Shown here in pieces: positions 1 to 11,930 of a stretch of DNA of 64,000 nt (position 1 is its first letter; every line of letters starts with the position of its first letter). Below the pieces are notes generated by a model, which had not been told where the DNA came from, made no database searches, and was given only the letters and a program-made list of their open reading frames with translations. Origin of the DNA: Haemaphysalis longicornis (Eukaryota; Arthropoda; Arachnida; Ixodida; Ixodidae); assembly GCA_013339765.2 (NCBI GenBank), contig CM023456.1, forward strand, positions 88,672,797-88,736,796. The letters run 5' to 3'. Both the position numbers and the translations under genes were made by a program.

Positions 1-190
1 AACATACCTGCTTACTGCCGGCAATAAAAAGTAATTATTCAATTTCAGGTAATAAGCCACCGACGTCAATAATTACCACCTAATTCTGTGTGCCCTCGGC
101 GCATAGCCTCACTGTAGAGGTAGTCCTTCACGTAAATCTCAGCGCTAATTTAAAAAAAAAACTGTCGACTTAATTCTGATCACCCTGTAT
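1..190 (-). repeat. Dispersed A/T-rich repeat, edge copy
   Basis: Read on the minus strand, this opens with ACAGGGTGATCAGAATTAAG, then an A-run and an AATTAGCGC block. The layout resembles the repeat at 3895-4180: a short GGGTG-type terminus, then a poly(A)-like stretch, then AATTA-rich DNA. I infer it is a decayed member of a dispersed non-coding family cut by the window edge. No coding frame belongs to it. Family identity needs a repeat library. Confidence 0.35.
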
Positions 191-950
191 TTTATATATA
201 TCTACTAACATAACAGGGCAAGAACCGGGGCGGAAGAAAGATATCTAAACTGAACCAGCACGGAAGCTACCACGGAACGTCGTAGCATTCATGACAGCAC
301 AGCGCGTTATGCGGCCGTGGTTCCGAACGCAAGCCGTCACCCAGAAAGAAGCAATGGCGGCCACATTTTTCGATTGAGGGAACAAACGCAAATCTAGAAT
401 AACAAGTGGAAGACACAGGGGGGAGCCACTGACAGATCCTAATTGATTTCCGAACTACGAACAGCAACGATTGCAGACAAGATTGATTGTTCGTTTGGCT
501 CGTTCTTGTGGGTTTGTTTTTGCTGCATAGTCAGAGGAACAATCAACCTTTCTGGCCATCCAGTGCTTTTCTTGTTTTCCGGTGGCCTAATAGACACTTC
601 CATCCGAAAGATTATCTGATAATTTCAAAAAAACTAGGCAATTGTGCGGTCCTCCCGGACATTATTTGGAAATGCCATAGGAAACCGCCGAACGAGACCG
701 CACTGCCCCAATAGACATCAAACACGCAGACCACTAGAGAACCTCCCGATTACCTCCGATCCCTAATCCAGGTACACCTTGACCAGATGGCCGAAGGAGC
801 CAAAATATCTTCTCTGACTGACGCGGAAGAGGGAGCCCAACGCGCTCTACCTCCTGGTATATAAACATCTTTCTCCCTTTCACTCTCCTAGTAAGGCTTG
901 TTGTTGGGCTAGTTGGTTAGCGGTACATAGTTGGAAAGATGCGCTTTTGT
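191..950. other. Unassigned spacer
   Basis: Only short open frames are present and none has recognisable motifs. GGTATATAAACATC near 856-870 resembles a TATA box, but no gene follows it. Nothing else is supported. Confidence 0.5.
935..942. repeat. Possible 8-bp target-site duplication, left copy
   Basis: AAAGATGC occurs here and again at 2416-2423, bracketing the large palindrome. It lies 14 bases outside the left arm and 28 bases outside the right arm, so the two copies are not at equal distances. It may be a target duplication of a longer element or a coincidence. Confidence 0.2.
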
Positions 951-1634
951 GTATTTTGTAACACAAGGGACAAACGCAGCGAAAAAAACCAGACAGAATG
1001 ATAGGCGCTAGGCGCTGATCAACTAACAACTGAAGTTTATTCAACAAAGAAGAAGGAAATTATGCCAACGCTGTGCGCATGCGTCAAATTTCTTTGTTTA
1101 TTTTCCTGAGATACTCCTTCCCAAATTTTGTTCTCTAGCAAGGTAATGGAAGGTGAGCTCACGCACTCTCCTTCTATTCCAATGTCATGCAAAATGCCTC
1201 CCAAATTTTCTGGTTATTTTATCATTTGATTTGAACATTACCTCGACATCATTGAATGCCGGAGTGCATTTGCTGCCGGAGCGCTTTTTAATTCGATGCA
1301 GTGCAATGCGAGATTACCCGAAATGGTCTTCTGTCCACATACGCGCGGTGCTCCTTGAGCCGCTCATTAAGGCAACGCCCCTGTTTTGCCCCTATATCTG
1401 CCCTCGTGCACGAAAGCGGGATTATGTAGACACACCCATGGAACAGTCAACAAACTTGCGCATGTGCGCTACACCACAGCTGCGCCCACCATTCATTCCT
1501 CTGCTCGGCTACCTATCTTTTATTGACCAAATTGCACAACTTCGAAAGTTTCTGCGGAGCGGAAAAAACCACCGGAACCTCGTGTCTCGCGGCAACTTTT
1601 TTTAACCGATGAGACAATCCATGAATTGTACTGG

Positions 1635-1702
1635 ATCCTTTCGGTAGATATTAAAGGAAGGCAGGTCAAGCGGAAAGAACAGGACAAACGTCCTGTGGTA
1701 AT
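1635..1702. repeat. Unpaired spacer of the palindrome
   Basis: This is the loop between the inverted arms. It has no counterpart in either arm and carries a purine-rich block (AAAGGAAGGCAGGTCAAGCG). It includes a small palindrome, GGACAAACGTCC. No open frame is supported. Confidence 0.6.
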
Positions 1703-1938
1703 CCAGTACTTCATGGATTGTCTCATCGGTTAAAAAAGTTGCCGCGAGACACGAGGTTCCGGTGGTTTTTTCCCGCTCCACGGAAACTTTCGAAGTTCTG
1801 CAATTTGGTCAATAAAAGGATAGGTAGCCGAGCAGAGGAATGAATGGTGAGCGCAGCTGTGCTGTAGCGCAACATGCGCAAGTTTGTTGACTGTTGCATG
1901 GGTGTTGTCTACAAATCCCGCTTTCGTGCACGAGGGCA

Positions 1939-1944
1939 TATATA
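1939..1944 (+). promoter_or_regulatory. TATA box of the right LTR-like arm
   Basis: TATATA within GGGCATATATAGGGC sits about 220 bases into the right arm and 360 bases before AATAAA, as in an LTR U3-R-U5 layout. The mirrored copy in the left arm lies near 1391-1400 and points left. Activity is inferred, not shown. Confidence 0.4.
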
Positions 1945-2306
1945 GGGCAAACAGGGTGTTGCCTTAATGAGCCGGCTCAAGGAGCACCGCGCGCTATGTG
2001 AGCAGAAGACCATTTAGCGTAATCTCGCATTGCACTGCTTCGACTGGTAAAAGCGCTCCGGCAGTCAAATGCGCTCCGCATTCAATCATACCGAGGTACT
2101 GTCAAATCAAATGATAAAATAACCAGAGAAATTTGGGAGGCATTTTGCATGACATCGGGAATAGAAGGAGAGTGCGTGAGCTCCCTTCCATACCTTGCTA
2201 GAGAAGAAAAGGAGTATCTCGGTACAAATACACAAAGAAATTTGACGCATGCGCACAGTGTTGGCATAAGTGGTGGATCATCTATATATTTCCTTCTTCT
2301 TTTTTG

Positions 2307-2312
2307 AATAAA
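2307..2312 (+). promoter_or_regulatory. Poly(A) signal of the right LTR-like arm
   Basis: AATAAA lies about 75 bases before the outer TTACA terminus of the arm. The mirrored signal (TTTATT, 1036-1041) is present in the left arm. Position and symmetry support an LTR-like origin. Confidence 0.4.
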
Positions 2313-2423
2313 ACTTCACTTGTTAGTAGCGCCTCATTCGTTCGGTCTGGTTTTTTTCGCTCTGCGTTTGTCCCTTGTGTTACAAAATGTAAGCCGTTAG
2401 TGCTCACATCACCGCAAAGATGC

Positions 2424-3220
2424 CGCATTCAGGTGGAAGTCGTGTTGGATTAAGCGTTTGCTACGAACTCTGGTCCAAGAATGCGTCAACCTCCATATCC
2501 TTCTCTTTCGTCAAAGCGCGGCTTAGCCGCGCTCGCATGATAGGAATAAGCGGAGTTGAACAGTCATCTCGGGGCGGACTGAATTTCGGCACAGATGGAG
2601 AGTTCTAAATACATTATTCCGAGCGAACTCGAATTACTAGAAAACGTGGTGGTTGGAAACCTCAGTGCTCTCTGTGTGATGGTGCGCAGTTTTTAATGTC
2701 CACCTTGAGTGTGGGCACAGTGTTATTGAAGAAAAGTGTGGTGCTCAGATATGGCCACTTCGTACTACGAAACCCCATACAAAACGCAAAATAAGTGAGA
2801 CCGCAGGTACGCCGACGGCTGACTGGGACATCACGTTTACTGGAAAACACAGACTATGATGCGCGGAACATGTAACGCTCACGACGTCCGCCTTCGTGAG
2901 GGACTCCAAAGGCAAGCATAATTTATCACCCGTATTCTATACCACACCTTTTCCAGTTCATTCCCTACAACTGCACGTCTTGCCAGACTCCCTGCACTAG
3001 GTACGAGCTTGTGTCGGCACGCCCTTACAAATTAAGCACCTTCCTTCCCCATCCCCGGGCTAATGCCAGTGCGAGCTGACTAGCTCGCTGCCTGAAGGTA
3101 AAAAATACCTGACCTCGCGGTCCCCAGCAGCGGTGACGGCTCGGGTCCTTCTGGCCTGAAAAAGGTCCAGCCATCTTTACGTGGACGTCTATTCATTTAT
3201 TTTTACTACGGCTTCATTAA
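2424..3220. other. Unassigned spacer
   Basis: I see no supported gene. Short frames on both strands lack motifs and conserved spacing. Confidence 0.5.
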
Positions 3221-3225
3221 ACATT

Positions 3226-3408
3226 TCACTCACTGACTCACTCACTTACGCTCACGCGCGACTCACTCACTTACTCACTCACGCGCTCACTCACTCACTC
3301 ACTCACTCAACTCACTCCGACTCACTCACTCACTCACTCACTCACTCACTCACTCACTCACTCAACTCACTCACTCACTCACTCACTCACTCGCTCGCTG
3401 CTCACTGG
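3226..3408. repeat. (ACTC)n microsatellite
   Basis: A long ACTC tandem array of about 180 bases has interruptions such as ACGCTCACGCGCG and CAACTCACTCCG. The open frame across it (Ser-Leu-Thr-His repeats) is a by-product of the tetranucleotide, not a protein. Confidence 0.9.
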
Positions 3409-3481
3409 CTTGGTCGCTCATTAAAACTTGTCTACAGGCATAAGCAATAAGACAGCGGGGGGCCCTACAAATCTATCACAT

Positions 3482-3895
3482 AAAAAAATTAAAGCCGCTC
3501 CTCTCAAAGTGAAAGCTGTCGTAAGTGCAGAGCAGTGATCGCAATAAATGGACTGGAGTGCCGTTATCCGCTCACTGCCACCACCCAATGCAATTCAAAC
3601 ATCCCGCCCTCGCAGTGTTCGCGCGCCCCCTGCCTGGAAACTGCGCCAGCGGGAGTTCTGTTCTTTTTGTGCTTGCTTTTCCTCCCGCACGTGCCGGCGG
3701 TTGCACTGCACTTTTTTTTCTATTACAATCGCAAAAACCAACCCAATCACCATTCCTAGCTAAATGAACGCGGGCGCTTCTGGTTAATTAAGAAAATTTC
3801 GCCTCAAATATTCCCGCAGTTTTCTTTGTGCTAAACAACGAGGAGATATATGACAAGCGCCAGCGGTAGATGAGTTTCGAATGCTTATGACTATA
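3482..3895 (+). repeat. Composite dispersed repeat, copy 1 (X then Y)
   Basis: Two blocks can be defined by comparison with 26.4-28.0 kb. Block X (3482 to about 3700) contains AAATTAAAGCC, GAAAGCTGTCGTAAGTGCAG, CTGCCTGGAAACTGCG and GGGAGTTCTGTTCTTTTTG. Block Y (about 3712-3895) contains AAAAACCAACCCAATCACC, CCTAGCTAAATGAAC and TTCTTTGTGCTAAACAA. X reappears reversed at about 27300-27780 and in part forward at 26470-26580. Y reappears forward at about 27785-27985. Overlapping open frames are shadows. It behaves like a decayed mobile repeat; the family is not recognised. Confidence 0.65.
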
Positions 3896-4190
3896 CTGGG
3901 TTGTCCCAGCTATCATGCACCAAGATTTAAAAAAGAGTGATAGAGTTACTCGAACAAAACCTAGTGCATAATGTTTGCGGTACTGTGGAGAAGTGGGACA
4001 GTATTTTGTTTCGTTAATTAGAGTTAATTAAATAATTGTAATTATTATCTAACTCGGTAATTACTGTCCTGATCCCCCAAAATGTCAATGAGGCACTTGT
4101 AGGTACCCACGAGGGGCATCTAACTGCGGTATTTCCAGCGAAGAACTAATTGCGTACTCTTTTATTCTGGCTGATAAAGAAAAACCCGCG
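3895..4190 (+). repeat. Dispersed repeat with GGTTGTCCCAGCTAT terminus
   Basis: It opens with TGGGTTGTCCCAGCTATCAT and an A-run, followed by TTAATTAGAGTTAATTAAAT and CCAAAATGTCAATGAGGCAC. From memory, this order is common in tick and other arachnid genomes, where it acts as a non-coding repeat. I cannot assign a transposon class. It abuts the composite repeat directly, so the two may be nested or parts of one element. Confidence 0.5.
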
Positions 4191-4199
4191 AATATAAAA

Positions 4200-5640
4200 A
4201 AAATAAACCACATGACGACGCTCCCGCGGTTATCGTTAAGCAGCGCCCCCAAAATAAGTTGATTGAAAACAAACTACTTCGCCTGTCACCCGCCGGAAGA
4301 GACAGCGTATACCTTGATAATGGCATGCATGGAAGGAGCAGCAACAGCAAGATTCGCGGGGCGCGTGTGCAGATAAGGCACAAACGCGGTCGCGATTTCT
4401 TCTATTTCTTCTTGTATTTTTTGACGTTTGACGTAAAATGACATAATGTCATTGCGTTCACTCCGGAATCACTCGCCGCATTTCCATTTCGCGCCGTCAC
4501 TTAATAAAGAAAAAGAGTCTCTGATCGGTCAGCAGCATGTGTCTCGAGAGGAAGTTCTCGGAGCCCTCAACTCCTCTCAGCGTTTTTTACAATGAACCAG
4601 CTTCGTTTCCACTATGGATATAACTTACTGCCATAAAGCGCGCGTAATTTTCGCACAATCGATCATTTTGCCTGATTATGCGATTGGGCAGCCTCACGAG
4701 TTTCCGGTCCGTCGAAAATAAAATTAATGCAACAAAATATTCCCCATGCCTGCGGATAAGGTCGTTTCAGACGCGAACGGAATTGATTATAAGGTCGGCA
4801 GTTGTAATGGTTTTATTTGTGCTCTAATTTTTTTAAGATTAAATTCGCAGATCAATTTTCCACCCCGTTTTTGTAATTGAAGGTGTTCTGCATCGTTCAG
4901 AGGGACTAATCCTGCCAACGGGTGTACATATTGAGAGTCGAATATTGATATTTTTGCCGCTCCTGAGCGCACTCAGAAGAGCTGGTGGCACTAGTGGATA
5001 GTACAGACACTAAGGGCTACGTTTAGGCTCGCATCTCCGCGCGGCGCCTACTTTAAACGAGCCTCCGGAGACATTAGACGGGCGCTGATCGTAATCGCGC
5101 GTTGTTTGGTCAAGAAAACGTCACATTTCAGGTTAACAAGCATGACAGTCTTTCTTGTGCTTCTCAATGCGAAAATGTCGGTCTGTCTGTACGTCTGTCT
5201 CTATTTCCGTTCATTCAGCCACCCCACGAAAGGTGAAATTCGTGACCGAGACGTTCGTACAGGCAAAACATTTCCAAACTACTAAATCTTTCGGAAAGGG
5301 TCATACTTATCAACAATGTTGACCAAAAGAAAAAAAAGTCATATTTGAGGCAAAACGTCAATAGAGAAGTTATCCTTACGGTATTGATTAAATTAAAATG
5401 TATATGACTGTTGATCTTGGCAAGGGCGAGTTTTTTTAAAATCTCGCTTCAAAACGACATGTTTTTAGCCAAAAATACAAAAAAGCACTTGCGCCCCCCG
5501 CTAGACTATGTGGCAGCATTATGTGAACTTTATGTGTGGCTTTGTGTGAACACTAGACTTTGTGGTGGTCCGGGAACACGATTTCCAAATGAGATGACCT
5601 AGTTGTGTGAAAGAAAAGTTGTGCACGGAATGAAGCAGAA
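4200..5640. other. Unassigned spacer
   Basis: A/T-rich DNA with several short frames, none with motifs, splice context or codon bias worth calling. No repeat array is visible. Confidence 0.5.
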
Positions 5641-5761
5641 GAAGAGCGGCAAAGAATACACACTAAACTTCTTTACACCCCTTTTTGCCTAAATAAGGTG
5701 TAGTTTGCGTGGAATAGAGGTGTTGGGAAGACTTTAAGACCGTTTTCTCATGTTACAACAA

Positions 5762-5825
5762 CCTTATTTATTTATTTATTTATTTATTTATTGGTGGGAT
5801 ACTGAAGACCAAAAAGTCCCAAGCA
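5762..5825 (-). mobile_element. LINE 3' stub with (TTTA)n tail
   Basis: A (TTTA)n array at about 5764-5791 is followed by GGTGGGATACTGAAGACCAA and AAAGTCCCAAGCACAG. Read on the minus strand, this is a short non-LTR 3' end (GGGACTTTTTGGTCTTCAGT, then ATCCCACC and AATAAATAAA). It is severely 5' truncated and sits inside the ACACCC region, so it probably inserted there. Confidence 0.45.
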
Positions 5826-7200
5826 CAGCTTTTACACCCTTTTACAAAGTCTATCTTTACACCTGTTTCGTGTAGAAAAAAAGGTGTTTACCGACCGCAA
5901 CGACCTTTGTTTTCTGCAGGGTATTGAAAGGGTGTGAAATATGTGTTCAGGGGAAAACAAAACAGCGCAGCTTGGGGAACATCTAGCTGCTGGCGGTGGG
6001 TACGTACGTTTGCTAGGTTTTGCTAGCTTTGCTAAGTTTGTTTAGCTTTGCGATGTTTTTCCTAGGCTAAGTGCTGAGGGGTGAGACCCAAGTTTTAGCC
6101 GGATGTTGGAAATGCTGTTCCCATTCGTCCCCTACACTGAGAGCGGAACACTTAGGTAAGCAAACTAGGTCGACCCCAGCTCCACTGTTTCACCGTGCAC
6201 AACTAGTGCAAGTTGGGCTAATTTTTCGCGTGTTTCTATCCCAATAGGGATTTTACCTGTAAAATGGTATTGTACGAGGTGCGCACACTATGCACGCCCT
6301 TGTGCTCCCACTCGAACGAAGCGCGAAACCCGGGCTTCACTGTATAATACCCTAATGTGTGGTGGTAACGCTTTGCTGGCGGCGGGCTTTTTTCTTGGTT
6401 GTTTTTTTTTGCTAACGCCATCCGAGCCTAGCTCAGCGTAAACAGCTTTGCCGGTAATAAATTATGCGAATTAATATTGTTTTAAACATCGTGAGGTACA
6501 CAAAATCTCCTCGGTTGTACAAAATGTTTAAATCCACACGTGTAAATGGGTATAAAATACCTTTAAAGTTGGAGGTCTTTTACACCCTTATTTGGCAGTC
6601 CTTCACGCCCTTCTTAGTTTCCAACAAAATCATTTTTAGCTTTACACCAAAGCGGGAAAAAAAGTGCTGCAACACTGAACACCCTTCTTTGTGTGCTGAA
6701 ATGCTGTGCAATATGGGTTTGGTATTTGCTAAAAATTTGTGACTTATTCAACATAATAACCACCTCACGATTAAACATTTTTGCAACTCTGCACTTTGGC
6801 TTGCGTATGTTCACATTACACGCATTTCCAAAATTACCGCTAAAATAGCTTATTTTTGCGGCAAGCCCACCGATTCAACCAGAGGAGTTTTATAGGCTGC
6901 CTATAAAAGCAAGAAGAGCATATCCATCCCCATGTACTCGCTTTTCGAAAAAATCCTGTTTCTAGCCTGCTCAATTCATTTGTGGTCCAAGTCTGAATTG
7001 GGCCTGTTGAACGTGTCTGTGTATCATGCGGCGCGCTCAGCCGATCCCCATTGCAAGGCATAGCTGCGCAGCGTACCCCCTATTTGAGGGTGTTAAAAAA
7101 CCTTACACCCTTATTAAGGTTGTTCACACGAACAGCACTCTTTATCCTTACGCCCTTTCATGGCCAAAACACTTTTCAAGGTGTGGTGCGTCAGACAAGA

Positions 7201-7235
7201 TTTTACCCCCTTTTCGGCCTAAAAAGGGTGTAAAA
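7201..7235. repeat. Hairpin in the ACACCC element
   Basis: Near-perfect arms of 14-15 bases flank a loop of about 6 bases. It is the best-preserved unit of the surrounding motif-rich region. Confidence 0.6.
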
Positions 7236-7299
7236 CGTTTAGTGTGTATTGCAGGTAAACACCTGATCAATATATTGCCTCCCCAAATAAACTTCCACA

Positions 7300-10200
7300 A
7301 TTGCTATGAGTATTCAGTGACCTCCGAAATTAGGCGCTCTGATTGAACAAACATTACAAGTACAAGCGGGCTTCTGACACGCGTGTTTGCTTCTTGTGTG
7401 CAGATGACCATGACAAGTAACGTTTTCTCAAAAATTACACCAAATCCATTTCGTTTCAGTTGCTTTATTTCATTTTGCAGACGTCCAACTTTCATACCGA
7501 CAGATGTTCTTCCCATATGTGGCGTTCCAGCTTTGAGAATAACATTTATTTGCACCATTGCTGAAATTTTTATCAATAGCAGCAGTTCAAACGTCCGGCA
7601 TCATTGCGCTTTCTTTTTAAGAGCTTTCGTCTTGGCCTGATGTTCGTCTAAAGAATACTTTACCACAGAAAAGAGGATTGCATTTCGAAGCCCCACACTA
7701 TTGCTGGGGTAGTTAGCTGGTTTATCTATGCACGGCTGAAGCCGGTTGGTTTTAAAAGCGCCGCTGCATTGTACCGCAGTGTGGAAAATGCCGGCTTTTC
7801 CTGTCCTGCTCGTATGTTTCCCGCACTCATATTAAAAGCTATTCATGGGCAGCTAACTGAATTTTGCTCCGAATGCGCTCCCGAAAAGGCGTATATTTGC
7901 TGGCTACAACAATGAAGACTTTCAAGCACAGCTGAGAGCCATGCTAGTTGATATTGTTGCACGGACACAAAAAGTCAAACACTTAGACGAAATAGTTAAA
8001 GTCCCTTAGCAAGCCAAGCAAAATTGCTCGTTAGCCTACACATAGCGCCAGCCCTATTAGATACTTCGTAATTATTTGGCCAGCCAGCCACATTTTTCCC
8101 ACTTGCAACCCACAGGCGCCCATCATATCGAAATGGACAACCGCTCTAGCTGCAATAAAAGAAACGCAGATAGAGGCACGTTATCCGAATAGCACAGACA
8201 GCACGCGAAACAGCCGAAAAAAGGTGTCTTCGCGTCTCGTCACCACCCATAAATAAGTAGCTGTTCCGCCGTTGTAGCAGACACCGTACAGAATGATAGG
8301 CTGCGCCACAATTGGCACCTGGGGCACGGCTCTTATCTCATTCGTCACCTGCAAGCTAACGACCCATCAAGTCCCTGTAGAATCCTTTTCATGTGTGTGT
8401 GGACATCACGAACTCCTCAAGAGTGATACTCAGATAATATAAAAAAGGAGGGCAACAGCCAAGATACGTTGTGTTTTCCGCAACAGCAGGCCGGGCGAAC
8501 GCTACTGAGCAAATAAATTCCCATACGCTGGAACTACAGAAATGGACAATCATAGCTCACTCACGGCTTTATCATAAAAGTCCTATGTGGGACTCCTATT
8601 TGGAAGTGTAATGAGGTGACGACGCGCTATAACTGGTATACCACGAGGCTGACTGCCCTGAAAAAGCGATCCTTGCCAGCTCTTTTACGGCCACCAGCAT
8701 GGTACAGGTTGAGGTGGAGCACGTATCAGTTAGGCGAAGTGGTAAATTAACAAGCACGTTGAGTGTGCCGGAGTAGAATGGCAAGCAACACTATCTATTT
8801 TATCATAACTTCCACTAAGCCATACCAATGGATGCTGATAAAAGTGTGTGTAAAAGCCGGTCAAACACCGTCCGCCACAGTTAGTACGATTCCCTATCAT
8901 CATAATTGTTTCTTATCTTCTCAGAGAAATGAGTGAGTTGATGTGGTGAACAAAAGGTTCGCTACATCTTGTGACCCTGTTAAGCTTCTTGAAGAAGCCC
9001 CTGGAAGAGCATTTCCACACAGAGAGCTTTGCTGGTGCATAAACGGGGCACACTGACATCAGTACAGACATCATCAGGAATGTGGGTCCCGAAAGTGTTA
9101 TAATAGCACATGTCGATTTAAATATATTTGTTTTTTTAGTGTGCAAAGATTTAATTTTAATCAAAAATATGTTCGGAATTTTTTTTTAAAGTTTTATTTG
9201 ACTAAACATACTTTTGCGAATACAAGTTAAGGGCTACCTAGAACAAAAATCAAATTTTGGCTGCCCGTAAAATATCTCTTCTGAGGTTACACGAACTATG
9301 AAATCATCGACCTGAGAAAAAAGACGCCTGAGCTGTCAGTTTATTTAGGCGAAACAACGTTTTAGAAGCTTGTAAAAAGAACAAATACAAGAATATGACT
9401 AATTTATTTCGGTTATGGATTACTCGTAATAACCAAGAGGATAATGTTCAACTGCTTTAAATTCTGTTACCAAGCCGCGGATAGCATGGAAAGAGCCCTT
9501 GTATAAATTTTGCGGATCTCGCTTTCTACATACCAGAATATCAAACTAAACGGCCACTTTCCTGCAATACGGTTTATGAATAGGAGATAGGAAGCAAGCT
9601 ATCGTGTACACTTTCCTGATTTCGCTTTTCACATGGCGGAACATCAAAGGAGCAGCGGCTTTGCTGCCATACCGATTATGAAACCAACATAGGAAAGTTC
9701 TAATAGGAAAGCTTTTTCTCTCAAAACTTCAGCATTGATAGTCTTGAAGGATTTAGCAAAAAATAGCAATTGCAGCTTTACCTAAATTCTGCTAATTATT
9801 TGGCAGTTGCAATAAAGTCGCAGATTTTACTCGTGATCAAGTTAGCTGGCCGACAACGATGTCACACGCTTGACGACTTCAATGTGAGACTTGTTCAAAC
9901 AGCAAAACGCAACATCTACATCACACTTACCTCTTGACAGAAACAACTGTGTCAATGGTTGTCTACAATTTAAATAACCATTTACTCACCGCACTTCTCA
10001 TTAAAACGTGCAAAAGAGCAGAGATACGACGCATCCACAGTGGATATAAAAGGGGTAGAAGTTATCATACTCCATAATTGTCTTTATATCTCTTGAATAT
10101 TGTGTGTGGGTCTTTCAAGGATGCCTAAGTACAATGTATGATCAATGTTGTCTGCCAAAGAGTAAGCAAAAGAACATTGTAATTAGGTTGATGAAAGGCG

Positions 10201-11930
10201 TTCGTAATTTTATTTGCTACCCAGCAATATTATCAATGCATTTCTTTGTGCGTTTGCCTATATATTGCTCAACCTCTAGGTCCGGGATGTGTGGTACCTA
10301 AAACGACATTTGTGTTTGTCTGCAACAAGGTAATTTAGTATATTTAATTAGGTTGGAGGCAACGCCATAACAAAACTGGTAAATTTGGCCATTTACCACG
10401 CTTTAATGCCTTGTGCCACGCTTGGAAACAAAACCAGTTATTTAGCTGCGTAAGCATTCTCTGCAGAGTAGGCAGAGGAGCCCACAAGGGAAAGGGGTGA
10501 TGGTGTTTCATCAGCGGAAATATAGCGTATTTTGACAAAGAAGTTTATTTCTTCAAAACTATTTGCCAAAAGTAGAATAACTGGCGCATAACAACACAAC
10601 AAAAATGTCGAAACTAAAGAACTCAGAAACCCTTCTGAAATCATCCAGGTCTCTGAAACCTGTTGACATCGCACAAAGAACCAAAAACTAAAAGGAAACA
10701 CAGCGACGCGAAGCAAAACCTTTGCTAAGCCTACGGTGTGAAGCCTGTAATCTACACAAAAATAAATAATTGGCACAGTTCGGCAGTTAATCGTCACATT
10801 AGTGTTGTATATTGTGGGTAGAACAAAACGAAACAAAAATACCAAAAATTCAACAAAATTCTAGATATATATCAGCCACCAAAGTAATGCGTTTCGAGAA
10901 CAAAAAAAACAGTTTCAATAACTGCGATCTTTATAACGCAAGAAACCTTCAGAATTCTACAGGAAACTATTGATTCACTCGTCAAATCTGATGTAGGCCT
11001 AACGCATTGCGCTGTGAAAGCGGTAGCACGATGTGACAAATATATGAACTGTAGTCCACATCAATGGGAGCCGCTTAAACTCTGAGAGTATGGATGTCTT
11101 GATGGTTTGAGATTCGCAAGGTGTTTAGAGCATGAGCATTAATCGCGCGCGCCAACTCTTTGGCTAGCGTAGATGAACTCAGGCAAAATAATTTACTCAA
11201 ATCATCAAAAGTCTCATTACCGGCAGTTAGATGATAGTAAAAGCTATTGATTTTGGGGCTTACATGAAGCGCGGCAGTTAAACAATGCGTCGTTCAAACC
11301 AATGATGCCCTGAGGACAAAGGCTCTAAAAGAATGATAAAAATGGTAAATAAAATAAATTGGCTAACCGGCCCAGTAGATTCAAGACTGTTTCACTGCCC
11401 CAACGAAGGTAATGATGTTTTTTCACTTTCCGGTAGGGTCAGGGAACCGACACTTCGTATTCTGCTTGGTGCGACACACACAAAACACATCATAAAGCTA
11501 TATTGAAGCCTCAGCCCAAGAATAGGAAACATGGTTCTTAACAGAGCTTTCAATTAGGGTTTTCACACTTGTTAGCATTTACGGGAGCCAAGAGTCATAA
11601 ATGAATCGTACCCACGTAGCGGCTTCCTCCTTGTATTCCTTTACAAACCTTCAAGCGAATGCTTCAAAAGGTTATCTGTAACCGCATCAGACACAGTTGA
11701 TCGCATTGCTTCCTTTGGTCTTCCTTTACCGCAAAGATGTAGTGTTGTGCAAGTTCGGAGGTTGTGAAGAACAAAAAAAAAACATGAGACGATTTTGAAA
11801 ACTACTGCACTACCCTTCAGTTCTAACCAACTTTTATGGTATCTAGTTCTTAAAATAACGTGTTTTTGTTTATTAAAACTCGAAAAAACTGTTCGCCTAT
11901 GTAAGAACAGCTGATGTAACATTCACCTGC
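7300..11930. other. Unassigned A/T-rich DNA
   Basis: I read both strands and found no recognisable exon, transposon domain or tandem array. The longest frame (10438-10845, minus) is hydrophobic and motif-free and is judged chance. This may be intron or intergenic DNA. Confidence 0.5.

Larger units (their letters stand above)
954..2387. mobile_element. 1.43-kb palindrome of two opposed LTR-like arms
   Basis: The left arm (about 954-1634) is the reverse complement of the right arm (about 1703-2387), near 90% identical by eye with small indels. Each arm has LTR hallmarks. The right copy runs from TGTCTC (1719) to TTACA (2384). It has a TATATA box at 1939-1944 and an AATAAA signal at 2307-2312. 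The mirror copy is about 957-1616. The U3-like ends face each other across a spacer of about 100 bases, so predicted transcription diverges from the centre. No gag, pol or primer-binding site is present. I infer either two solo LTRs in inverted orientation, an inverted duplication, or a fold-back transposon with very long terminal inverted repeats. The arms match for about 16 bases inside the TGT terminus, which favours inverted duplication or a fold-back element over two independent insertions. Confidence 0.75.
5640..7260. repeat. Region of repeated inverted ACACCC/GGGTGT motifs
   Basis: TTTACACCC-type motifs and their complements recur at about 5671, 5829, 5853, 5893, 5930, 6577, 6641, 6677, 7087, 7101 and 7203. 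Several pair locally into hairpins. The clearest is TTTTACCCCCTTTT (7201-7214) with AAAAAGGGTGTAAAA (7221-7235) around a GGCCT-like loop. Another is CTTTACACCCC with AAGGTGTAG at 5671-5701. The region looks like one or more decayed elements built from such units, with non-motif DNA between (about 5950-6470). Overlapping frames are not supported as genes. Confidence 0.5.

Noticed and set aside
3181..3450. 89-codon frame rich in Ser-Leu-Thr-His
   Set aside because: It is the translation of the (ACTC)n microsatellite, not a protein.
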